This document shows, in pieces, positions 55,582 to 63,700 of a stretch of DNA of 64,000 bases (position 1 is its first letter; each line of letters starts with the position of its first letter). Position numbers and translations under genes: made by a program. This stretch comes from Halorussus salinus (GTDB taxonomy: Archaea; Halobacteriota; Halobacteria; Halobacteriales; Haladaptataceae): NCBI RefSeq assembly GCF_004765815.2, contig NZ_ML974127.1:1404927-1468926 (forward strand), given 5' to 3'. The notes under the pieces were generated by a model that did not search any database, was not told the DNA's origin, and saw only the letters and a list, made by a program, of their open reading frames with translations.

Positions 55582-55947
55582 CTACGATTCGTCGTCCTCG
55601 CCCGGCCGCTCGGCCAGTCGGTCGAACCGCGACTGTGCCGAGTCGGTCCGGCGCTCGGTCTCCTCGGAGTCGTGTGTCATCGAGACCACGAACCCGTTCT
55701 TCACCGACAGTTCCAGCACGGCGTCCTGCCGCCGGGCGTCGGCGGGGAGTCGCCACGCCGGAATCGCGCGCTCGGCGACGACCGACTCGCCGGATTCGAG
55801 GAGCAAGACCGCTAGCTCGCGCCCGCCGTCTTCCGTGCGACCCTCGGCGTCGCGCTCCCCGCCGCTTCGCGCCGGGTCGGTCTCCTCGAAGCGGTCCACG
55901 ACGGCGACGTAGCGCCCGTCGGCCACCTCGGTTTTCTCACCCGTCAT
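55582..55947 (-). CDS. DUF3006-like protein
   Basis: 121 residues. The N-terminal YVAVVDRFEE, then LAVLLLESGE and the AIPAWRLPADARRQDAVLEL stretch fit the short DUF3006 fold. These proteins often accompany ComEC-like metallo-beta-lactamase proteins, as here: its start overlaps the end of the next upstream gene by 11 nt. Confidence 0.82.
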   Translation of the reverse strand: MTGEKTEVADGRYVAVVDRFEETDPARSGGERDAEGRTEDGGRELAVLLLESGESVVAERAIPAWRLPADARRQDAVLELSVKNGFVVSMTHDSEETERRTDSAQSRFDRLAERPGEDDES

Positions 55948-57409
55948 AGCTGACCTCCGCCACGAGCGACCCGTCGGCGTCGCGGACGAAAACGGTGTCG
56001 CCCGCGTTGTTCCAGACCGGCGCGTCGGCGTTCCAGTAGTAGTCGCCGCCGCCGTCGGTTCCGCGGCCGGTGTGGAGCGTCAGCGTCTCGCCGGGCGCGA
56101 GTTCGGTCCCCGCGGGGAAGGCGTACCGGTGGTCGGCCTCGTCGCTCACGACCCACCCCGAGAGGTCGATGGTCCGGTCGCCCGCGTTCCGGAAGACGAC
56201 GTACTCGTCGTTCAGGTTGGCCGCCTCGTCTCCTCGGGCGTCGGCGTGGACTCGGGCGACGGCGAGCGAGTTGGCGGTGTCGGAGTCGTCCGCGTCGGCG
56301 GTACTCGATTCGGGAGTCGTCCCGCCGTCCGCGGCCACTATCCCCGAACTCCCGCCGACTGCGAACGTCGCCCGCCGTTCCAGCGGCCCGTCCGCGCCGG
56401 GCGAGACGCCCGACGCGCTCCGGAGGTCCAGCGGGTCGGTCGGGGCCGCGCGCCGGGTCCGGACCACCGCGCGCTCGCCGTCGGTCTCGACGACCACGGT
56501 GCCGTGGACGCCGGTCCAGTAGGTCGGGACTCCTCGGTCGGCGAGGCGCGCTAGCACTTCGCGGTGCGGGTGGCCGTACGGCGAGTCGTAGGCGCTCTGG
56601 ATGACGGCGATTCGGGGGCCGACCGCCCCGAGGAGACCGGGGCCGGTGCTGGAGTTCGACCCGTGGTGGCCCGCGGCCAGCAGGGTCGCGTTCAGCGCGC
56701 CAGCGTAGCGGTCGGTCAGGTAGCGTTCCGCCGCTCGCTCGGCGTCGCCCGGCAGGAGGAGACTCGCGTTCCCGTAGCCGACCCGGAGGACGAGGCTGTT
56801 CTCGTTGCGCTCGCGGTCGGCGAGGTAGCCCTCCGGTGGCGACAGCACGCGGACCGACGCGCCCGCCATCGGAATCTCGTCGCCCGCCTGCGCCCGGTAG
56901 AGCGTGACGTTGTGCCGTTCCACCGCGTCGAGGTAGTCCTCGTAGGTCCGCGTGCCCGCCGCGATACCGGGGTCGTAGACGGCCCCGATGCCGTCGGCCT
57001 CGGTCTCGAAGTACTCGATGACCTCGGCGTGGCCGCCGATGTGGTCGGCGTCGGCGTGGGAGGTCACGAGGTAGTCGATGCGGGAGACGTTTCGAGCGCG
57101 CAGGTAGTCGAGGACGTGTTCGCCGTCGTCGTTCCAGTTGCCGGTGTCGTAGAGCAGGGTCTCGCCGTCGGGACCGACCACGAGGACGCTACCGCCCTGC
57201 CCGACGTGGAGGAAGTGTATCGAGAGCGTGCCGTCGCTGGCGTTCCCGCCGGGCGCGGGCGCGAGACCCGCGTCGGCGGTCGTTCGGTCGGTCGTCGCCG
57301 TGTCGGGCGACCCGCCGAGGCCGACCCCGCCGAGACACCCCGCGAGCGACGAGACGACGACCACCGCGACGACGACGCGCGCGAGTCGAGGAGCGCGGGG
57401 ACGGTTCAT
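55937..57409 (-). CDS. Secreted ComEC-like metallo-beta-lactamase with lamin-tail domain
   Basis: 490 residues. Lipoprotein signal at 1-25 (SSLAGC). A metallo-beta-lactamase domain (about 60-320) carries TSHADADHIGG at 117-127 (His118, Asp120, Asp122, His123) and AAGHHGSNSS. The C-terminal ~110 residues form a lamin-tail-like domain (LNDEYVVFRNAGDRTIDLSGW). The layout suggests an extracellular nuclease-like hydrolase rather than the ComEC channel, which is absent. Precedes the DUF3006-like gene. Confidence 0.87.
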   Translation of the reverse strand: MNRPRAPRLARVVVAVVVVSSLAGCLGGVGLGGSPDTATTDRTTADAGLAPAPGGNASDGTLSIHFLHVGQGGSVLVVGPDGETLLYDTGNWNDDGEHVLDYLRARNVSRIDYLVTSHADADHIGGHAEVIEYFETEADGIGAVYDPGIAAGTRTYEDYLDAVERHNVTLYRAQAGDEIPMAGASVRVLSPPEGYLADRERNENSLVLRVGYGNASLLLPGDAERAAERYLTDRYAGALNATLLAAGHHGSNSSTGPGLLGAVGPRIAVIQSAYDSPYGHPHREVLARLADRGVPTYWTGVHGTVVVETDGERAVVRTRRAAPTDPLDLRSASGVSPGADGPLERRATFAVGGSSGIVAADGGTTPESSTADADDSDTANSLAVARVHADARGDEAANLNDEYVVFRNAGDRTIDLSGWVVSDEADHRYAFPAGTELAPGETLTLHTGRGTDGGGDYYWNADAPVWNNAGDTVFVRDADGSLVAEVSYDG

Positions 57410-57847
57410 CGGGTCTCCTCAAGGCCCGGAGCGTCAACACTCTTTCCCACGTCCGAGACGATTCCGTCGGAACGTCGCCGAATCAGTTCGAGGAGTTCGG
57501 AACTGTAGTCTACAGATTCCTCGACTAAATACTTGTTAGCATACAGCACGAACCTACGTCAGAACGAGGTTAGATACGTTCGGCGAGAGGTAATTGTATC
57601 GGAAAAATAGTTAACAATGTACGCGGCATACGGGTCGTCGTGATATCTCGTCACGGAGTCCCACCGGAACGACCGAGGAGTCCGCGTCCGGAGACGAGCG
57701 TGAAGTTGCGGCACGCTCGGCGCTTCCGCGCGTCGTCCCGCGTTTTTCCTTACGTTCTATCCGACACAGTAGTGAATTCATCTCCAACTAAATGTTAAAG
57801 ACAGCTAGAAAAGATTTAACAACGTCTGTTGTGTATAATCTATCGCA
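57410..57847 (+). promoter_or_regulatory. Region upstream of the lanthipeptide precursor, with promoter
   Basis: 438 bp without a gene. TTTAAC at 57815-57820 is 28-33 nt before the precursor ATG, a good archaeal box A for a short leader. The preceding part has other AT-rich stretches (near 57600-57620 and 57770-57800). Nothing else recognisable. Confidence 0.5.
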
Positions 57848-57994
57848 ATGTCCGTGACACAGCATACCAGTGACGTGAAGGCAGAGATCGAAACCGAGTA
57901 CGCCCGCGACGGGTCCGACGCCCTCGACGATTCGTCGGAGCCGATGCGAGCCTGTAGCTGTTACACTCGCATCTGTTGCGACATCGACTCCTAA
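57848..57994 (+). CDS. Lanthipeptide precursor peptide (class II)
   Basis: 48 residues. The N-terminal ~33 residues form an acidic helical leader (MSVTQHTSDVKAEIETEYAR and on), ending SSEPMRA. The core is CSCYTRICCDIDS: Cys36, Cys38, Cys43, Cys44, with Ser37, Thr40 and Ser48 as possible dehydration sites. A LanM gene lies 2.8 kb away and an ABC transporter directly downstream. No Gly-Gly (or Gly-Ala) cleavage site precedes the core, so leader removal must differ from classic LanT peptidases. Too short for automatic gene calling in many pipelines. The assignment is inferred from the core and the neighbourhood. Confidence 0.82.
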   Translation: MSVTQHTSDVKAEIETEYARDGSDALDDSSEPMRACSCYTRICCDIDS

Positions 57995-58024
57995 ACGACC
58001 GCGACGACCGAGGTCGTTTTTTTT
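57993..58024 (+). terminator. Hairpin plus T-run after the precursor gene
   Basis: AAACGACC (57993-58000, starting within the stop codon) pairs exactly with GGTCGTTT (58012-58019); eight T follow at 58017-58024. An intrinsic-type terminator or attenuator that should give a short abundant precursor transcript while allowing some read-through into the ABC genes. Confidence 0.65.
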
Positions 58025-58116
58025 TCGGCCGTGCGTCTGTCCGCTACGCCCCTCGGCCACGGCGACGAGAGCTGACGACGATTCGGCGGTCTTCCGCCGG
58101 GAACTGACTCGATAGG

Positions 58117-59157
58117 ATGCGAGATACGACACCGGAACGAAGACAGAGACGCGACGACGAGGCCGAATCCGCGGAGAGCGACGCCGACCGAGTGCGACCG
58201 GGAGACCCGGCACTCGCCGTCGAGGGCCTCTCGAAGTCGTTCGGCTCCGGCGACGGCGCGGTCACGGCGGTAGACGACGTGTCCTTCTCGGTCGGTCGCG
58301 GGTCCATCGTCGGACTCCTCGGGCCGAACGGCGCGGGAAAGACGACCACCATCAAGTCGATACTCGGAATGGTCGTCCCCGACGCCGGGTCGGTCCGGAT
58401 AGAGGATGTGGACGTTCACGCCGACCCCCGCGCGGCCTACGAGCGCGCCGACGCGATGTTGGAGGGCGCGCGAAACGACTACTGGCGGCTGACCGTCCGC
58501 GAGAACTTGGAGTACTTCGCCAGCATCGGCGGCGAGGACCCCGCGGCGGTGCGAGACCGCCACGACGAGTTGCTCGACAGGCTCGACATCGCCGACAAGG
58601 CCGACGAACCGGTCCGGAACCTCTCGCGGGGGATGAAACAGAAGGTGTCGCTGGCCAGCGTCCTCGCCCGCGACGTGTCGGTCGTCTTCTTGGACGAACC
58701 GACGCTCGGACTCGACGTGGAGAGTTCCCTGCAACTGCGCGAGGAGCTAGGCCGACTCGTCCGCGAGCGCGACCTCACCGTCCTCCTCTCCAGTCACGAC
58801 ATGGACGTTATCGAGGCGGTCTGTGACCGCGTGTTGATTCTGAACGACGGTCGCATCGTGGCCGACGACTCGGTCGAGTCGCTCCTCTCGTCGGTCGAAC
58901 TGCAGGGCTTCCGCGTCGCGGTCGCCGACCTCTCGGACGCGACTCGGCGGTGGGTCCGCGACGAGTTCGAGGTCGAGGAGATGACGACTTCGGCCGACAG
59001 AACCCGGTTCACCGTCTCGACGGACCCGGCGGGGTTCTACCGACTCACGAACCGATTCGAGGCCGAGGAGGTCCGACTCGAAGACGTGCGCACGGTCGCG
59101 CCGGACCTCGAAGACGTGTTCATCGACGTGACGAACGACGGAGGCGGAGAACGATGA
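58117..59157 (+). CDS. ABC transporter ATPase
   Basis: 346 residues. Walker A GPNGAGKTT at 69-77, ABC signature LSRGMKQK at 169-176, Walker B VVFLDEPT at 189-196, and the H-loop in LLSSHDMDV. A ~35-residue acidic N-terminus precedes the domain, and ~100 residues follow it. No peptidase C39 domain is fused. It should power export of, or immunity to, the lanthipeptide together with the permease gene downstream, to which it is joined by two mini-cistrons. Confidence 0.93.
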   Translation: MRDTTPERRQRRDDEAESAESDADRVRPGDPALAVEGLSKSFGSGDGAVTAVDDVSFSVGRGSIVGLLGPNGAGKTTTIKSILGMVVPDAGSVRIEDVDVHADPRAAYERADAMLEGARNDYWRLTVRENLEYFASIGGEDPAAVRDRHDELLDRLDIADKADEPVRNLSRGMKQKVSLASVLARDVSVVFLDEPTLGLDVESSLQLREELGRLVRERDLTVLLSSHDMDVIEAVCDRVLILNDGRIVADDSVESLLSSVELQGFRVAVADLSDATRRWVRDEFEVEEMTTSADRTRFTVSTDPAGFYRLTNRFEAEEVRLEDVRTVAPDLEDVFIDVTNDGGGER

Positions 59158-59203
59158 CCAACGGGGGCGAACCATGACGAAGGAGAGAGGTGGAGAACGA
59201 TGA
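59154..59203 (+). other. Two overlapping mini-cistrons between ABC ATPase and permease
   Basis: The ATPase stop overlaps an ATG (59154) that encodes MTNGGEP and stops at 59177. That stop overlaps an ATG (59174) encoding MTKERGGER, which stops at 59203 in overlap with the permease start (59200). All three junctions are ATGA. GGAGAACGATGACC flanks the block at both ends, so it likely arose by a local tandem duplication. Confidence 0.6.
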
Positions 59204-60000
59204 CCGAGGAGACCAGCGCCGACCGGACCGGCGGGCATCGCCACCTCTGGCGCGCGGTACTCAAGCGGGAGGTCGTCCTGTTCGTCCGGTACCCGCTGAA
59301 CGCGCTCGGCGGGTTCGTGGTGTTCCTGTTCATGTTTCTGGTCATCTTCCTCGGCGGGCGGGCGTTCGCCGCCCCGGCGCTGTCCAGTTCCATCGAGGGC
59401 ATCGTCGTCGGCTTCTTCCTCTGGACGCTGGCGACGGCCTCCTACGTGGACATCTCCCAAGACATCGGCAAGGACGCCAAGTGGGGCACGCTCGAACGCC
59501 ACCTGATGACGCCGTTCGGGTTCGGCGTCGTGCTGGCGAGCAAGTCGGTCGCCAAACTCCTGCGCGAGGCGGTGATGGCCGTCGCGTTGCTCGTCGTCAT
59601 GCTCCTGTTGACCGGCGTCGAACTTCGACTCGACGTGCTGACGGTCGTCCCGATTCTCGTCGCGACGCTCGCGTCGGTGTTCGGCCTCGGGTTCGCGATG
59701 GGCGGACTGACGCTCCTGTACAAGCAAATCGGTAACTGGGCGGCGCTCCTCCAGTTCGGCTTCATCGCGCTGGTCGCCGCGCCCACGCTCGACCTCGGGT
59801 GGGCGAGGCTTCTCCCGCTCGCGCAGGGGAGCGCGCTCCTCCAGCGCGCGATGACCGACGGGACCCGCCTCTGGGAGTTCCCGGCGACGGACCTCGGTAT
59901 CCTGCTGGCCACGGGAATCGGGTATCTCCTCGCGGGCTACCTCGTCTTCCAGTTCGCACAGCGACGCGCCCGGCGGTTGGGCGTCCTCGGCCACTACTGA
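59200..60000 (+). CDS. ABC-2 type permease
   Basis: 266 residues with six hydrophobic segments; typical of the ABC-2 membrane proteins encoded downstream of ATPases. ATG at 59200 overlaps a mini-cistron stop. Pairs with the ATPase at 58117; probable roles are export of the modified peptide or self-protection. No further permease subunit is visible. Confidence 0.9.
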   Translation: MTEETSADRTGGHRHLWRAVLKREVVLFVRYPLNALGGFVVFLFMFLVIFLGGRAFAAPALSSSIEGIVVGFFLWTLATASYVDISQDIGKDAKWGTLERHLMTPFGFGVVLASKSVAKLLREAVMAVALLVVMLLLTGVELRLDVLTVVPILVATLASVFGLGFAMGGLTLLYKQIGNWAALLQFGFIALVAAPTLDLGWARLLPLAQGSALLQRAMTDGTRLWEFPATDLGILLATGIGYLLAGYLVFQFAQRRARRLGVLGHY

Positions 60001-60024
60001 CCACCGAACGACCACACCGAACTC

Positions 60025-60774
60025 ATGATTTCCGATGTCGCCGCCAAGTACGACGCCGTAGCGAGCGAGGGCCACGCCGACCGGATGGAAGCGTCCTACT
60101 GGCCGGTCGTCGAACAGGTCGTCGAGGAGATAGCCGTCGATGCCTCGACCACCGTCTTGGACCTCGGGACCGGCAACGGCTACGCCGCGAGATACTTCGC
60201 CTCGGAGGGGGCTACCGTCGTCGGCGTGGACGTGTCCGGCGAGATGGTTCGGGTCGCGCGCGAGGCGTCCGACGAGGAGGAAGCGCCCGGCGAGTCCGAA
60301 GCGGCCGACGAGTCGGCGACGACCGGCGAGACCGAGACGACCGACGACGGACTCCTCGACTTCGCCGTCGCGGACATGCACGACGTACCGATAGCCGACG
60401 ACAGCATCGACCTCGCGTTCTCGATGGACGTGCTTCCCTACTCGCGGGACCTCTCGACGCCGCTCGGCGAGGTCGCCCGCGTCCTCGCGCCCGACGGCGC
60501 GTTCCACTGCTGTGTCAACTACTACGCCGAGGCCGCCCGGTTCCAGCGCGAGGAGGCCCGCGGCGGTCTCGGGATGACGCTCCACTCGGCCGACGAGTAC
60601 GCCGACGCCTTCGCGGCGGCTGGCTTCCGAGGAGTCTCCCAAGACACCGTACCCAACACCGCGATAGAGATACCGCCCGAGGAGGCGTTCCCGACCGACG
60701 GCTGGGAGACCAGCGAGGACATGCGCCGGACGCTCCGGGAGTGGGGCACCCTGCTCACGGTCGGGGAGCTGTAG
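60025..60774 (+). CDS. Class I SAM-dependent methyltransferase
   Basis: 249 residues. SAM motif I VLDLGTGNGYAARYF at 44-58 with VVGVDVSGEM as motif II; ADMHDVPIADDSIDLAFS follows. An unusual ~30-residue acidic insertion (about 83-112, DEEEAPGESEAADES) lies after motif II. In this cluster it could methylate the lanthipeptide, but it could also be a general methyltransferase. It lies 24 nt after the permease and ends 19 nt before the convergent LanM gene. Confidence 0.88.
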   Translation: MISDVAAKYDAVASEGHADRMEASYWPVVEQVVEEIAVDASTTVLDLGTGNGYAARYFASEGATVVGVDVSGEMVRVAREASDEEEAPGESEAADESATTGETETTDDGLLDFAVADMHDVPIADDSIDLAFSMDVLPYSRDLSTPLGEVARVLAPDGAFHCCVNYYAEAARFQREEARGGLGMTLHSADEYADAFAAAGFRGVSQDTVPNTAIEIPPEEAFPTDGWETSEDMRRTLREWGTLLTVGEL

Positions 60775-60793
60775 GCCGACGAACGTCCCCGAA

Positions 60794-63700
60794 CTACTCC
60801 AGCAACAGCACGCAGGGGAGACTCGGGTCCACCAGTCGGAGCAGTTCGTAGCCGATTCCGGCCTCGCCGCCGAACAGCGACGGGTTGTGCCAGTGGTCGG
60901 TCTGCCAGCGCGCCCGGAACTGCCTCTCGCGGTCGGCGCGCGCGACGCTCGCGGCCGCCAGTCGGCGCGCGTCACGGCGATACTCGGCGTCGCCGAGGTC
61001 GGTCCCCGCCCGGTTCAGGAACGCCACGCGCCCGAAGTTGCCACAGCAGAGGTGGTCGTTGCCCTGCAACGTCTCGGCCTCGACGCCCGCCAGCGCGTCG
61101 CGGGCCTCGTCGCGGAGGTCGCGGCGCTCCTCGGCGTCGAGACTCCCGCCGCGACCGTCCGCGGCCATCCCGAGGCGAGCGAGACCGATGCCGCTCCGGC
61201 CGTTGCACCACGCGTCGCCGAACTCGCCGTCGAACGCCGGGCGGAGGTCCCGCCAGTTTCGCTCGTCGGGCGAGTAGTGGCGGCGCTCGAACGCCAGACT
61301 CTCGACGCCCGCCTCGGCGAACCGGTCGTCCGAGACCGCTCCGAGCCGGACCAGCGCGAGCGCGATACCCGAGACGCCGTGTGAGAGACCCGTCAGCGGT
61401 TGGCCGTCCACCGCGGAGTGCCACGCGGGAACGCCGTCGGCGTCCGCGCGCTCGGCCAGCAGGTGGTCGCCCGCGGTCGTCGCGCGCTCCACGACCTCCG
61501 CGCTCCCCGTCTCGTCGTGGAGCGCGAGGAGACCGAGAATCGCGCCCGCGCTCCCGCCGAGCAGGTCGTACGCCCCGTCCGAGCGAATCTTCTCGGGCGT
61601 GAGCGCGCTCGCGGCCGTCTCGGCGACCCGGACGTACTCGTCGGCGTCGAGGAGGTCCCCGAGTTTGGTGAACCCGTAGACGACCGAGCCGATTCCCGTG
61701 ACGCCCAGCGGGAGGTCGGCGACGCTCTCCGCGGAGACGGCGTCGGCCACCGGGTCGGCGACCTCCTCGGCGAACTCGGCGAATCGCGGTTCGTCGGCGG
61801 TGCGGGCCAGCGCGGCGGCGAACAGCGCGACGCCGAGTCGCCCCCGGTAGAGGTCGTCGGGGAGCGTATCGACCGAGACGCCCTCGGGTCGGTTCTCCCG
61901 GACGAGCCACGTCGGGTCGCCGTCTCGGCCCTCGACCGCGGCGTCCACGAGTCGGTCGTAGCAGTCTCTCGCCGCGCGCTCGAACGTCGCGTCGTCGGGG
62001 TCCAGTGCGGTCTCGTCCGGGGTCGGTTCCGTGGCACGCCCGCCGTGCGAGCGCGTCTCCGGGTCGAAGGCGTAGCGGACGTACTCGCGCTGTTCGGCCA
62101 AGTCCTCGTCGCCCAGTCCACGGATTCGTTCCCGCATCGACTCGTATGGCGTTCGGTCGAACAACTCCTCGACGCACCGCTCGCCGTCCCAGTAGAGGGC
62201 GGTGTCGTCGGTGGACGCCCCGAACCGCGGCACGTCGAGGCGGGCCAGCGCGTCGAGTTCGGCCCGGTAGAGCGGTTCGTAGTCGAATCCGGTGTCGGCG
62301 TCCGCGAACAGCGTCAGGAGGGCTTCGGACTTACAGCCGAACTGGAGTCCGGTCCGGAGGTACTCGGGCGTCCGGAGCGACTCCAACACCGCCGCGTACT
62401 TGGCCGTCTCGCGGTAGACGACCCGGACCTCGCAGTCCTCGAACGCCGAGAGCGGGCCGTCGTCGGCCAGCAGGTCGTCGCGCCGGGATTCGAGGAGCCG
62501 ATACCCCTCCTCGAACCCCGCCGCGATTCGGTCGGCGTGGTCGGCCGGGCGGGTCTCGTCGCCCCGGAGTTCGGGGAGGTTCGAGACGCTCCCCTCGGCG
62601 ACGCGCCGGTAGTCCATCTCCATCAGGTCGGTGTTCACCTCGCTGAACACCGGCTCCCGGACACCGCCGGTCTCGTCGTCCACGACCGCGAACGCGCCGG
62701 TGCCGACGTTCGTCGGGCCGCCGTCGCCCGTCGCGTCACTCTCGTCGCCGGTCGCGCCATCGTCGCCGCTCGTTCCGCCATCGCCGCCTGCCGAGCCGCC
62801 CCCGCTTGCTGCACCGTCCCCGCCTGCCTCACCGGCCCCGGCGGCGTCGGTGGTCGGTATCAGCCCCGTCCCGACGACCGACTCGTCGGCGACCCGCTTG
62901 ACGGCCCGGTCCATGTGGGGCGCTCGCTCGGGCGGTATCTCGGGTTCCGCCAGCGTCTCGGCGTCCACGACGACCGGCTGGTCGCCCGCCGCGACCACGT
63001 TGTCGGCGTGGCCGTCGCCGAACCGGAGCGCGTACAGCATCGCTATCAGCACGCCCGCCCGCCGGTAGAACCGCTCGACCTCCTCGGCGGTCGCACACTC
63101 GTCGGTTTCGGCCCACTCCAGCCAGCCGTACTCCTCGCGGGCGAGACAGTCGAGCGTCCGGAGTTCGGGGAGGCCCGACGAGTTCGCGCTCGACTGTTCT
63201 GTTCTCGACTGGTCGTTCACCCACGCGAGAAGGTCGTAGAACGCGCTCGTGACCCGCATCTCTCGGGGTTTGTACGCGAGCGTGACCCCGGAGGAGAACC
63301 CGACGCGGAGCGAGGCCCGGCCGCCCTCGTGGTAGTCGCCCACCACGTCGATTCGGGTCACGTCGCCCAACCCCTCGTCGCCGCCCAACCGCTCGTCGTC
63401 GCCCGAGCCTTCGCCGTCGTCCCCGAACCGCTCGGCGAGTTCGGGGGCGTCACGGGCGAGTCGTCCGCAGAACTCCTCGACGGTCGCGACCCACTGGTCG
63501 AGTATCGACGCCAGCAGTCGCGACAGAAACGCGTACTCCACGAAGAACTCCCGGAGGCCGTCGTCCAGCGCGCCCGCGACGAACGCCTCGTAGTAGTTGC
63601 GGGGGTCGTCCGGCTCCGGCGGGTCGTCGGCCAGCGCCAACTCCCGGTCGTGGTGGGCGACGAACGTCTTGAACTCCACGAACAGCGGATGGGCGACGAC

